Under the pieces are notes generated by a model. The model saw nothing but the letters and a program-made list of their open reading frames with translations, was not told the DNA's origin and did no database searches. DNA of 64,000 nucleotides from NCBI GenBank assembly GCA_910589395.1, contig CAJUTL010000008.1, forward strand, positions 1-64,000, read 5' to 3'. The translations under genes were made by a program, and so were the position numbers. Below, one piece after another: positions 24,997 through 33,724 of the stretch. Each line of letters starts with the position of its first letter. The first letter of the stretch is position 1. The stretch comes from an uncultured Oscillospiraceae bacterium (lineage in GTDB: Bacteria > Bacillota_A > Clostridia > Oscillospirales > Acutalibacteraceae).

Positions 24997-25809
24997 ATGG
25001 AGCACCATGCGTTTTTTGAAAACCGCACAGAGCGTTTCCATGCGGTCTCCTGCCCGGGCTTTTCCTTTCCTCCCCATCTTCACCCACAGCTGGAGCTGCT
25101 TTTTGTAAGGGAAGGCACGGCGGGAATTACCGTTGGAGACCACAGCGCCGTATTGCCAAAGGGAAGCCTTGTGGTGATCTTCCCAAACCAGATCCACAGC
25201 TACCAAAGCAAGGAGGAAGGCGCTGTGATCACCATGCTGATTGCCGACCCTTCCTATGCGGGCGGTCATTTGGATTCTTTGCTGCGCTTCTACCCCACTG
25301 TTCCTTTTTTGGAAGCGGTGCACCCCAACATTCTTTTTGCCATAGACGAGCTTTTGAAGGAACAGGAAAAGCCAAAACCGGACGAGGCCGTTTACGCGCC
25401 GCTGATCCAGCTGATCCTGGCCCGTGCTTTACCGGAGCTGGAGCTGCGGCAAAAACGCGGCGACCACCACCAAAATCTGATCTGGCAGATCGCGAGCTAT
25501 GTAAATGAGCATTACCAGGAGCCTCTCACTTTGGCGATGCTGGCCAAAGGCGTGGGGATCAGCCCCGGAAGGCTTTCTCATGTATTTTCCGAAAAGATCG
25601 GGCAAAGCTTTCCCGCGTATCTGGCCCATATCCGTCTTTCCCATGCGCAGGCGCTGTTGCAGGGAACCGAGCTCTCTATTACGGAAATCGGAGAAGAATC
25701 CGGCTTTGAAAGCCAGCGCACCTTCTTTCGGGTTTTCCGCCGCTATCATGGCACAACCCCCATGGAATACCGAACTCAGAGCCGAGCGGGAGAAAAAAGT
25801 GAAAAGTGA
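24997..25809 (+). CDS. AraC family transcriptional regulator
   Basis: This 270-residue protein has an N-terminal cupin-type sensor domain (FPPHLHPQLELLFVREG, about residues 25-41) and a C-terminal double helix-turn-helix (about residues 165-262, with LTLAMLAKGVGISPGRLSHVF and ITEIGEESGFESQRTFFRVFRRYHG). It probably senses the sugar handled by the two upstream enzymes and controls this unit. GGAAAGGAG lies 10 bases before the ATG. The stop overlaps the SD of the next gene, fRMsr. Confidence 0.9.
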   Translation: MEHHAFFENRTERFHAVSCPGFSFPPHLHPQLELLFVREGTAGITVGDHSAVLPKGSLVVIFPNQIHSYQSKEEGAVITMLIADPSYAGGHLDSLLRFYPTVPFLEAVHPNILFAIDELLKEQEKPKPDEAVYAPLIQLILARALPELELRQKRGDHHQNLIWQIASYVNEHYQEPLTLAMLAKGVGISPGRLSHVFSEKIGQSFPAYLAHIRLSHAQALLQGTELSITEIGEESGFESQRTFFRVFRRYHGTTPMEYRTQSRAGEKSEK

Positions 25810-25821
25810 GGAGGATTTTTC

Positions 25822-26289
25822 TTGTCTGATGTTACCTTGCTGCGCCAGGCCGAAGCTCTGATAGAAGGAGAGCGAAGGCTGATCCCCAATCTCGCAAACC
25901 TTTCCGCCCTGTTATGGGAAAGACTGGAAACTATCAACTGGGTCGGCTTCTACCTGATGGAAGAGGGAAAGCTTTTGCTGGGGCCTTTTCAGGGAAAGCC
26001 TGCCTGCATTCATATCCCTCTGGGAAAGGGCGTCTGCGGTACTGCCGCGGCGGAAAGAAAAACACTTCTGGTGCCGGAGGTGCATGAATTTTCCGGCCAC
26101 ATTGCCTGTGACAGCGCCAGCCGCTCCGAACTGGTGGTTCCCTTGCTGGAGCCTTCTAAAAAGGTTTTAGGGGTCCTGGACATCGACAGCCCTCTCCCCT
26201 CCCGTTTTACGGAAGAAGACGCCAGAGCTATGGAGAAGCTGGCTGATCTCATCGTTTCGGCTTGCGATTGGAGTAGTGGCTTACAATGA
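25822..26289 (+). CDS. Free methionine-(R)-sulfoxide reductase (GAF domain)
   Basis: This 155-residue single GAF-domain protein has the fRMsr signature: NWVGFYLM, GPFQGKPACIHIPLGKGVCGTAA (two cysteines) and the resolving cysteine region HIACDSASRSELVVP. It reduces free L-methionine (R)-sulfoxide with thioredoxin, an oxidative repair step. The start is TTG at 25822 with GAGGAGG eight bases upstream. The last ATG-like option is inside the domain. It overlaps the next membrane protein by four bases (ATGA). Confidence 0.9.
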   Translation: MSDVTLLRQAEALIEGERRLIPNLANLSALLWERLETINWVGFYLMEEGKLLLGPFQGKPACIHIPLGKGVCGTAAAERKTLLVPEVHEFSGHIACDSASRSELVVPLLEPSKKVLGVLDIDSPLPSRFTEEDARAMEKLADLIVSACDWSSGLQ

Positions 26290-27053
26290 AGAAATTTTTT
26301 CGCTCTCTGTTTGCCGGTTTTCCGATTATTTTGCTTTTGTGGGCGTTTCCTATGCAGGCCTCAGCTAACGCCGCGGAGCCACCCTGTTTTACGGTGGTTG
26401 TCAACAACGCGCCAAAAGAGTTGAAGCTCTCTGTAGAGTATGCGGACGGGAACGACTGTGAGCTTCTGGAGCTGGGCCCACAAGACAGCCGCGTCTGGGA
26501 ACGCTACTACAGATTTTTCTTGATACACAACGAAGCTTCAGAACTCAATTTACAAAAAATGCGGCTTCGTGTGGAGTTTGAAAGCACAAGCTTTACTTGC
26601 GCTTTTCCTCAGGAATGCACCCGACTTTACAATGGCCTGATCATCCTAAACTTGAAACAGCGCACTCTAAGTACGAAAGCCTCTGCTTTACGCACTTTTC
26701 TTCTGGTATCACTTCGTATTTTGCTGACTCTTCTCATTGAAGGACTGGTATTTTTTCTGTTTGGTTACCGAAAAAAAGGCAGTTGGCTTTTGTTTGTTCT
26801 TACAAATTTGGTCACACAATTGGGCCTTAATTTTCTTATTCTCGTCGGTGCTTCCTCTGCGGACCCCTCTTCCCATTCTTTCCTGATTTTCTTCTTACTT
26901 GTCAGTGAAGTGTTGATTTTTCTGACTGAACTTCTTGTTTTTACGATCAGATTGCGGGAACGCTCTAAAGGGCGTGCCGCACTTTGTGCTTTGGCCGCCA
27001 ATACCGCCAGCTTGCTTTTGGGCAGTCTATGCCTGATGTATCTTCCATTCTAG
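26286..27053 (+). CDS. Signal-peptide-bearing four-TM membrane protein of unknown function
   Basis: I do not recognise this 255-residue protein. It has an N-terminal hydrophobic signal (about residues 8-28, ending ASANAAEPP), an exported beta-rich region (about 30-135, with few cysteines and the text FTVVVNNAPKELKLSVEYAD) and four C-terminal membrane segments (about 140-255) separated by short charged loops. The ATG overlaps the fRMsr stop as ATGA, so translation is coupled. A family of similar small Clostridia membrane proteins exists, but no function is known to me. A perfect hairpin lies downstream. Confidence 0.65.
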   Translation: MKKFFRSLFAGFPIILLLWAFPMQASANAAEPPCFTVVVNNAPKELKLSVEYADGNDCELLELGPQDSRVWERYYRFFLIHNEASELNLQKMRLRVEFESTSFTCAFPQECTRLYNGLIILNLKQRTLSTKASALRTFLLVSLRILLTLLIEGLVFFLFGYRKKGSWLLFVLTNLVTQLGLNFLILVGASSADPSSHSFLIFFLLVSEVLIFLTELLVFTIRLRERSKGRAALCALAANTASLLLGSLCLMYLPF

Positions 27054-27161
27054 GCCGAAAAACTCTCTCCAGCGCAAGCAGCACTCCCGAATACATGCGG
27101 CAGGGAAAATTTCAAAGAATTTATTTCTGATTTTCAGTCGTTTTCTTTTGCCTGATAGCAA

Positions 27162-27199
27162 CACCCCTTGAAGTAGATAACACACTACTTCAAGGGGTG
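27162..27199. terminator. Hairpin between converging genes
   Basis: The perfect 15-bp stem caccccttgaagtag / ctacttcaaggggtg (27162-27176 and 27185-27199) has an 8-base loop. It lacks a strong T run on either side, but its position between two converging genes suits a bidirectional terminator. Confidence 0.6.
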
Positions 27200-27295
27200 C
27201 CTATTGTTTAGCGTTCAGCAATTTCAGTTTTTTGGCATTCAGTATGATCACTCTGATTTTTCAGCAGGATATCTCTATATCCCGCGGTAATGTTT

Positions 27296-28576
27296 TTATA
27301 CCAACGGGAAAAAGAGTGGAACAAAAACCATAATACCAAGATAGCCTACTAAAGAAAGGAGCCAACCATATTTTAGATAGTCAGAAAACTCGTATCCAGC
27401 TACCTGCGTCATGGTAATCTGGGCAGCAGCCAGAGGCGTACAACAGGCAATACTGGCTGCTAAAGTGATACCTACACAGAATGGCATATAAGAAAAACCG
27501 TACTGTTCACACAGAGAAAACGCCACTGGAAGCACAATAATAAGCGCGGTAGAATTTGTAATAAACTGACTGATCAACAGGGTCAACAAAGTCAGCACCG
27601 CAAAGATCAGTAATGGCGAGGCTACTTTTCCCAAAGCTAAAGATGCTGTCTGTTCAATCAACTCTCCAGACCCTGCCACGGTCAACCCCTCGGCAAGGCC
27701 CAGACAAGTAGCCAGAAACACCACCGACTCCCAATGCAGCTTTTTAACGATATCTCTCATGTGGCAGCAACCGGTAAGAACACACAGCATAGCGGCACAC
27801 ATAGCGGTTTCCGCAGTGGGCAACAGAGAAAACGCATAAGAAATTATCATCAAGATAATGATGACAAACATGATCGTCAGTTTTTTCTTGTTCACACCGT
27901 TTTCCTGCGCCTTGCTGTGCTCATTCTCGTCAAGACCCATATTCACTTCCGGACGCTGGCCCCATACTCTCTTACTGTTCCGATATCCCCAAGTAAGGGC
28001 AAAAATCAGAAATAATGCGAACAGGCACAGTCCCGGCCCTGTCAGTGTCCACATACCCATTTCTTTTCCTACCATCTGGCTCATCAGTCCATTAGCCGTA
28101 AGCTGAGGGGTACAGCCCACAAGAGTACTGGCTCCGCCAAACATGATGGCACAAGAAATGGGCAGGGTCAAATTACGCCGTTTCATGCTCTCTGAACTAG
28201 TACAGACGCTGTCGATAATAGGAATATAGGCGGAAAGGATAGCGGTATTGGCCAGAAACATGGAAGCCAACCCTGTCACTACACAGCTTACCGCAAGAAA
28301 GATCCATTCATTTCCTCTGGACCAGCGAATAATGGCTTTCCCTATGACTTGAGCGGCGCCGGTCTGAAACATGGCAATACCCACAATCATAGTGCTGGCC
28401 ATCAGCAGCACTATGCTGCTGGAAAAGCCGGAAAATACTTCCTGAAAGCTGGCTACCCGCGTCAGTACCATAAGCAGGCACCCCAAGCAGCCTGTGACCG
28501 CCAAAGGAAGCCGCTCGGTAAGGAAAAGAACAACACATATTCCTAAGATGATAAGACCCAAAACATCTGGTTGCAT
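27296..28576 (-). CDS. DASS/SLC13-like anion transporter
   Basis: This polytopic protein (about 426 residues) has 11-12 membrane segments and two re-entrant motif repeats typical of the divalent-anion:Na symporter/ArsB-like superfamily (FLANTAILSAYIPI with an Asn near residue 108; QFITNSTALIIVLP with an Asn near residue 340). It would carry sulfate, dicarboxylates, sulfonates or similar anions; substrate is unknown. The start is uncertain: ATG at 28574-28576 (MQPDVLG), or an upstream TTG at 28619-28621. It is the third gene after the OFA carrier and an SDR. Confidence 0.8.
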   Translation of the reverse strand: MQPDVLGLIILGICVVLFLTERLPLAVTGCLGCLLMVLTRVASFQEVFSGFSSSIVLLMASTMIVGIAMFQTGAAQVIGKAIIRWSRGNEWIFLAVSCVVTGLASMFLANTAILSAYIPIIDSVCTSSESMKRRNLTLPISCAIMFGGASTLVGCTPQLTANGLMSQMVGKEMGMWTLTGPGLCLFALFLIFALTWGYRNSKRVWGQRPEVNMGLDENEHSKAQENGVNKKKLTIMFVIIILMIISYAFSLLPTAETAMCAAMLCVLTGCCHMRDIVKKLHWESVVFLATCLGLAEGLTVAGSGELIEQTASLALGKVASPLLIFAVLTLLTLLISQFITNSTALIIVLPVAFSLCEQYGFSYMPFCVGITLAASIACCTPLAAAQITMTQVAGYEFSDYLKYGWLLSLVGYLGIMVFVPLFFPLV

Positions 28577-28695
28577 TTCATGACCCCACAAAAAGGAACC
28601 ATGTCTGCCTTCCTCCGACAAGAAAAGAATCTGCCGGGGCGAAAACAGGCATGGTCAAATTCGCCTTTTAGAAAGTAAGAATGTGGAAACGAAGC

Positions 28696-29460
28696 TTAAA
28701 CGATAGTCCAGCCGCCGTCTACCAGCAAAAGCTGTCCGGTAACATAGCTGGAAGCATCGGAAGCCAAATACAGCATGGCTCCGTTTAACTCACCGGGATT
28801 ACCACGCCGGCCCATGGGACAGTTGTTCTTAATGGAGTTTTCGTATTTATCGTCAGCCACCTTATCGGACATCTCACTGGCAAAGTAGCCGGGGCCCAGA
28901 GTGTTAACGGTAATGCCGCTCTTAGCCCATTCCGCAGCCAGAGCCTTCGTCATCATATATACGGCACCCTTTGCGGTGGAATAGCCGGAACGGGGCACCC
29001 CATTCATAGTAACCTGACAATGGAAAGAACCAATATTGATAATCTTGCCATAGTTTTGCTTCAGCATGACCTTCCCCACCTCACGGGCAAAGTAGAACAC
29101 GCCGTTTACGTTTGTATTGATCACACGCTCCCATATCTCGTCGGTAGTGTCCACAACAGGAGTGGCAAAACCGGCAGCCGCATTATTGATCAGAATATCA
29201 ATGCGTCCGAATTCTTTTTCAGCCGTTTCTACAGCATTTTTGATTTGCTGTGTGTCCGTAACATCACAAGGCACCACTACACATTTTACGCCGTAAGCTT
29301 CTACTTCCTTCTTCACTTCTTCCAGCTTTTCCACGCGGCGGGCCACAATAGCAACGTTGGCCCCCTGCTCTGCCAAACAGATCGCAAACTGTCTTCCCAG
29401 TCCGGAAGAAGCACCGGTGACGATTGCGTTTTTGCCGCTAACATCCAAATAATTTTTCAT
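28696..29460 (-). CDS. Short-chain dehydrogenase/reductase
   Basis: This 254-residue classical SDR has the cofactor motif TGASSGLGRQ near residue 15, NNAAAG at the NNAG position, catalytic Ser (NIGSFHC) and YxxxK (GYSTAKGA), and a C-terminal VDGGW. An Arg pair after the second strand (VARRVEK) fits NADP preference. The sequence is close to gluconate 5-dehydrogenase/3-oxoacyl-ACP-reductase-like proteins, but the substrate is not decided. It is co-directional with the MFS carrier and the anion transporter and probably acts on what they import. RBS AAGGAG. Confidence 0.85.
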   Translation of the reverse strand: MKNYLDVSGKNAIVTGASSGLGRQFAICLAEQGANVAIVARRVEKLEEVKKEVEAYGVKCVVVPCDVTDTQQIKNAVETAEKEFGRIDILINNAAAGFATPVVDTTDEIWERVINTNVNGVFYFAREVGKVMLKQNYGKIINIGSFHCQVTMNGVPRSGYSTAKGAVYMMTKALAAEWAKSGITVNTLGPGYFASEMSDKVADDKYENSIKNNCPMGRRGNPGELNGAMLYLASDASSYVTGQLLLVDGGWTIV

Positions 29461-29540
29461 CTTGGCACACTCCTTCTAAAAAACTGATGCAATGATAAAA
29501 CGAAAAGTTCGTAATATGATCTTTGCGGATATCCAACCAT

Positions 29541-30839
29541 TTATCCCGGCGTATAGCCCATTGCTTCGATTTGCTTTTTGCTGCTGTGATTGGAAAGGAA
29601 ATACAGAACGGCCACCAATACCATCAATGCCGCAAAAATAATCCAGGCTATGAGATAGCTGCCGGTAATATCAAAAATAAAGGAAGCTATTGTAGGGCCA
29701 ATGATCTGTCCTACATTACCGGCCATGTTCATCCATCCGCTCATAACGCCATACTCTTTATCTCCGAAGTTGTATGTAATGATCAGGAAAGGAATAACAG
29801 AAGGAACAGCTCCGCCAATCATATATAGCGGAATCATTACAGTTGAGAAAGTCATATTAGTCGCAGCCAACGCCAAACAGACAAACACCCCCGCATAGAA
29901 CAGCGGCGCAATCACTGAGGTGCGCTTGATATGCAGTACATCTGTCAATACGCCCAGCAAGAATTTGCCTAACACCAAAGTACCCAGAGCGCCCGCATAA
30001 ATTACGGCGGCGTTATCCCCGTTACCGGTCAAGTCAGTAAAGTACGCTTTGCAGTGATACGAAAATGCCGAAGCACCGATCATGGTAACAAGACCGGCGA
30101 TCCACATTAGCCACCACCGGGTAGTTTTCAAAGCCTGCTTACCAGTAATACCGGCTTTTTGTGCCGGAACCTCATTCCCTGCCGCTTCTTTTTCGCCCAG
30201 TACCGGATCGCCGATACGAGTTTCAAAGCCCTTATCGCTGGGCATGCTGACCACCAAAAGAGCAATAGGGATCATCAGGGCATTAATGCCAGCCATCGCC
30301 AGATAACCAGTACGCCAACCAGTGGAGGTGATAATGCCGTTAATAATATTGATCCACACCAAAGCACCCGCACCGCTGCCAAGCATAGCAATGGACATAG
30401 CCGTTCCCTTGATTTTGGGACCAAACCAGTTACTTACCATAATCGTAGCAGGCAAATTGGTAGCACCGGCCCAACCAATACCTTGGAGAGCCGCCAAAAC
30501 ATAAAGCTGCCACAAAGAAGTAACACGAGACATCAGCACATAACAAATACTGGTTAAAGCTACACAAGCGACCAGTACCCATTTTACCGGATACTTTTTA
30601 TAAATTTTTCCAATCACGATGGAACAAAGCAGCATCGTCAGGGTCATAAGCGTATTTGTCTGAGTATACGCAGTACGTGTGATACCTAATTCTTCTGTGA
30701 CTGGAGTTAAGAACAGCGGCGCACAGTTCACCTTAATAACATAACAGATGAACATAGGCATAAACGCACATATCAGCATAATCCAGCCGTAATAGAACCT
30801 GCCATCGACCTTAAAAATGTTTTTTTTCAAGGTAAACAT
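29541..30839 (-). CDS. OFA-type MFS transporter
   Basis: This 432-residue, 12-segment MFS carrier has motifs of the oxalate/formate-antiporter (OFA) group: an early FYYGWIMLICAFMPMF-like first segment, GIGWAGATNLPATIMVSNWFG, and GAGALVWINIINGI. The group includes oxalate:formate antiporters and many carriers of small organic acids, so the substrate is open. A central hydrophilic loop (about residues 195-230) separates the two six-segment halves. It is the first gene of the three-gene transporter/SDR unit. Confidence 0.8.
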   Translation of the reverse strand: MFTLKKNIFKVDGRFYYGWIMLICAFMPMFICYVIKVNCAPLFLTPVTEELGITRTAYTQTNTLMTLTMLLCSIVIGKIYKKYPVKWVLVACVALTSICYVLMSRVTSLWQLYVLAALQGIGWAGATNLPATIMVSNWFGPKIKGTAMSIAMLGSGAGALVWINIINGIITSTGWRTGYLAMAGINALMIPIALLVVSMPSDKGFETRIGDPVLGEKEAAGNEVPAQKAGITGKQALKTTRWWLMWIAGLVTMIGASAFSYHCKAYFTDLTGNGDNAAVIYAGALGTLVLGKFLLGVLTDVLHIKRTSVIAPLFYAGVFVCLALAATNMTFSTVMIPLYMIGGAVPSVIPFLIITYNFGDKEYGVMSGWMNMAGNVGQIIGPTIASFIFDITGSYLIAWIIFAALMVLVAVLYFLSNHSSKKQIEAMGYTPG

Positions 30840-31125
30840 CCCTCTCGAAAAATTTTGATAACTGATGGAACAAGATAAATCGGTTCTTAACTTTTTATCA
30901 CCTCCTCAAATTTTTTATAAAAGCAGCGTTAATTTGGAAAACGCCACTTTTCATTGCTTATGATAGCTTCGCTTCTCACACAGAAAAGCGATCAGTAATA
31001 CCAAGAGAGAAAAAACAAAAGTGGCTACATTTTGAAATGTTTTTGCCTGATACAAAAATACACTTCTTACAGCTGCGCTTTCCTCACTCAGTTCTCTTAT
31101 CAGTCAATACTGTGCCCGCACGTTT
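30840..31125. other. Non-coding leader of the OFA carrier gene
   Basis: I find no gene. On the minus strand there is a perfect anti-SD complement (AGGAGGTGAT, 30897-30906) that is not followed by a start codon at useful spacing, 58 bases before the carrier ATG. The rest is AT-rich and includes the likely promoter, which I could not fix. Confidence 0.4.
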
Positions 31126-31158
31126 TTTACGGCATGCATCATAAATGCATGCCGTAAA
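31126..31158 (-). terminator. Hairpin after nfnB
   Basis: The perfect 14-bp stem tttacggcatgcat / atgcatgccgtaaa (31126-31139 and 31145-31158) has a 5-base loop, 20 bases past the nfnB stop. The minus-strand side lacks a T run, so termination is likely but less canonical. Confidence 0.6.
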
Positions 31159-31177
31159 TTCCGTTTCTATAATAAAA

Positions 31178-32605
31178 CTACTTACCGCTCAAATACTCGT
31201 CAATAGACTTGGCGGCCAGCTTGCCGGCGCCCATGGCGGAAATTACGGTAGCGGCCCCGGTTACGGCGTCGCCGCCGGCATATACGCCCTCGCGGCTGGT
31301 CAGACCGGTATCCTCATTGATAATAATGCCGCCCCACTTCTGGGTCTCCAGACCCTTGGTGGTAGACTTGATCAGCGGGTTGGGAGAGGTGCCGATGGAC
31401 ATAACAACGGTATCCACGTCCAGGACAAACTCGCTGCCCTCTACGGGAATGGGACGGCGACGGCCCTTTTCATCAGGCTCACCCAGCTCCATCTTGATAC
31501 ACTTCATGCCGGTTACGAAGCCATTTTTAGGATCACGCCGGTCATCGGGATTTTCATAGCCCAGGATCTCTACCGGGTTATTGAGTACGCGGAAATCGAT
31601 GCCCTCTTCCATGGCATGCTCCACCTCTTCCTTACGGGCGGGGAGCTCCTCCAGAGAACGGCGATATACGATATAAACCTTTTCAGCACCCAAACGAAGC
31701 GCAGTTCTGGCAGCGTCCATGGCCACATTTCCGCCGCCTACCACGGCAACTTTGCCGCCCTTCATAATGGGGGTAACAGGATCGTCCAGATAGGACTTCA
31801 TCAAATTGCTGCGGGTCAGGAATTCGTTGGCGGAATACACTCCCTTTAAGGACTCGCCGGGGATATTCATAAAATTGGGCAGACCGGCGCCGGAGCCGAT
31901 AAATACGGCTTCATACCCCTGCTCAAACAGCTCATCGACCGTCAGCGTCTTGCCGATGACGATATTGGTCTCCATGTCCACGCCCATCGCCACCAGGTTA
32001 TCCACTTCCTGCTGCACAATGGCCTTGGGCAGACGGAACTCCGGAATACCGTAAACCAGTACGCCGCCGGCGGTATGTAAGGCTTCAAACACAGTGACTT
32101 TATAGCCCTTCTTGGCAAGATCACCCGCACAGGTCAGGCCGGAGGGACCGGAGCCTACAATAGCCACCTTGTGGCCGTTGGAAGGAACAGGCTGGGGCTT
32201 TTCTGTAGCGTGGGCATTGTGCCAATCTGCCACAAAGCGCTCCAAACGGCCAATGCCGACAGGCTCGCCTTTAATGCCACGAACACACTTGCTTTCGCAC
32301 TGGGTCTCCTGGGGGCATACGCGGCCGCAAACGGCAGGCAAACTGGAAGTGATATTGATGATCTGATAAGCGCCCTCAAAATCCCCTTCCTTGATCTTCG
32401 CGATAAATTCAGGAATATGAATATTGACGGGGCAGCCGGTTACGCAAGGCATATTTTTGCAGTTTAAGCACCGCATGGCCTCATCAATGGCAACCTCTTC
32501 AGAATAGCCTGTAGCGACCTCCTGGAAGTTATGCGCACGAACCGCCGCCTCCTGAGTGGGCATGGGGTTCTTCTTCGGGTTCATATTGGCTGGCATTTCT
32601 AGCAT
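31178..32605 (-). CDS. nfnB: NfnB-like NADPH-binding subunit (GltD-related FAD/Fe-S protein)
   Basis: This 475-residue protein has an N-terminal double [4Fe-4S] cysteine domain (CLNCKNMPCVTGCP and VCGRVCPQETQCESKC, about residues 35-90), an FAD motif GSGPSGLTCAG and an NADPH motif VGGGNVAMDAARTALRLGA. With the 281-residue partner next to it, this is the NfnAB arrangement: an electron-bifurcating transhydrogenase linking NADH, NADPH and ferredoxin. Alone it is often mis-annotated as glutamate synthase small subunit. The ATG at 32603-32605 (MLEMPANM) follows AAGGAAAGGAAG. Confidence 0.88.
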   Translation of the reverse strand: MLEMPANMNPKKNPMPTQEAAVRAHNFQEVATGYSEEVAIDEAMRCLNCKNMPCVTGCPVNIHIPEFIAKIKEGDFEGAYQIINITSSLPAVCGRVCPQETQCESKCVRGIKGEPVGIGRLERFVADWHNAHATEKPQPVPSNGHKVAIVGSGPSGLTCAGDLAKKGYKVTVFEALHTAGGVLVYGIPEFRLPKAIVQQEVDNLVAMGVDMETNIVIGKTLTVDELFEQGYEAVFIGSGAGLPNFMNIPGESLKGVYSANEFLTRSNLMKSYLDDPVTPIMKGGKVAVVGGGNVAMDAARTALRLGAEKVYIVYRRSLEELPARKEEVEHAMEEGIDFRVLNNPVEILGYENPDDRRDPKNGFVTGMKCIKMELGEPDEKGRRRPIPVEGSEFVLDVDTVVMSIGTSPNPLIKSTTKGLETQKWGGIIINEDTGLTSREGVYAGGDAVTGAATVISAMGAGKLAAKSIDEYLSGK

Positions 32606-32680
32606 CTTCCTTTCCTTGGGCTGGGAGCTTTTCGGCACATTTCGCCTCCCCCCCTACAGCCCAAATGCTGTTTTCAGTTT

Positions 32681-33526
32681 TTATTTCTTAAAGAGATTGC
32701 AGGTTTCCTCGTAGGCATGCCGCTCAAAATCGTGATACATGGCACCTCTGGACATGGCCTCGTCAAAATCTACCTCGTAGCCGTTGAAATCGGGACCGTC
32801 TACACAGGCGAATTTCGTTACCTTCTTGCCATCCTGGTTCAGGGTCAGGCGGCAGCCGCCGCACATGCCGGTGCCATCGATCATAATGGGGTTCATAGAC
32901 ACTGTGCAGGGAATTCCGGTAGGCTTTGTAGCGGCCACAACAAATTTCATCATGATCAGCGGCCCAATGGTGATCACCTGATCAAAGGTTTCCCCAGCGC
33001 CGAACATTTCGTTCAGAGGAACGCACACATTGCCTTCTCTGCCGTAGGAGCCGTCGTCCGTCATGACAAACAGGCGGCTGGAAGCGGCGCGGAACTCGTC
33101 CTCCAAAATGAGCAGGTCCTTGGAGCGGAAGCCGATCACAGAGGTCACGTCACAGCCCAGCTCGTGCAGCTTCTGCGCGATGGGCAGGGCAATAGCACAG
33201 CCCACGCCACCGCCGACGATGCAGACCTTTTTCAGGCCCTCGGTATGGGTGGCGACGCCCAGCGGGCCGACAAAGTCATGCAGAGAATCGCCCTCTTCCA
33301 AGTGATTCAGCTTTTCCGTGGTAGCGCCGACGATCTGGAAAATGATCGTAACAGTGCCCTTCTCACGGTCGTAGCCGGCCACGGTAAGAGGAATACGCTC
33401 CCCCGCTTCATCCACACGCAGGATGATAAACTGGCCGGGCTCCGCTTTGGCAGCAACGAAGGGAGCTTCGATCTCCATCTTTGTCACTGTGGGATTTAAT
33501 TCTTTTTTGCTTACGATTTTGTACAT
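32681..33526 (-). CDS. nfnA: NfnA-like ferredoxin/NADH-binding flavoprotein subunit
   Basis: This 281-residue ferredoxin-NADP reductase-fold protein has an FAD domain (about residues 1-100), an NAD domain (VGGGVGCAIALPIA) and a C-terminal [2Fe-2S] cysteine motif (DGTGMCGGCRLTLNQDG plus KFACVDGP). It is the small NfnA subunit paired with nfnB (75 bases downstream). NfnAB couples NADH-driven ferredoxin oxidation with NADP reduction in anaerobes. It could also be the related PyrK/sulfide dehydrogenase, but the GltD-like neighbour argues for Nfn. The promoter is excellent and the RBS AAGGAG. Confidence 0.88.
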   Translation of the reverse strand: MYKIVSKKELNPTVTKMEIEAPFVAAKAEPGQFIILRVDEAGERIPLTVAGYDREKGTVTIIFQIVGATTEKLNHLEEGDSLHDFVGPLGVATHTEGLKKVCIVGGGVGCAIALPIAQKLHELGCDVTSVIGFRSKDLLILEDEFRAASSRLFVMTDDGSYGREGNVCVPLNEMFGAGETFDQVITIGPLIMMKFVVAATKPTGIPCTVSMNPIMIDGTGMCGGCRLTLNQDGKKVTKFACVDGPDFNGYEVDFDEAMSRGAMYHDFERHAYEETCNLFKK

Positions 33527-33562
33527 AGCACTTACTCCTTATCAGGAACTTGATTGTAAAAT

Positions 33563-33591
33563 ATTATACCGCAGTTTTTACTCAGGGTCAA
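33563..33591 (-). promoter_or_regulatory. Strong sigma-A promoter of nfnAB
   Basis: On the minus strand TTGACC (33586-33591) and a perfect TATAAT (33563-33568) are 17 bases apart, 37 bases before the nfnA ATG. Good spacing and a near-consensus -35 suggest high constitutive expression. Confidence 0.85.
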
Positions 33592-33679
33592 ACGGTAATT
33601 CACAAAAAACAAAAAAATATCAAATTTTTTTCTGATACAGAGAAATTCTTTACAGAAATCCTATTTTTCCTATCATTGC

Positions 33680-33706
33680 AAAACCGCCGGGGCATTGCCC
33701 CGGCGG
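33680..33706 (-). terminator. Terminator after the iron alcohol dehydrogenase
   Basis: The GC-rich stem ccgccgggg / ccccggcgg (33684-33692 and 33698-33706) is followed on the minus strand by TTTT. It lies 19 bases after the adh stop and before the nfn promoter. Confidence 0.85.
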
Positions 33707-33724
33707 CCATACTATTAACTGTTT

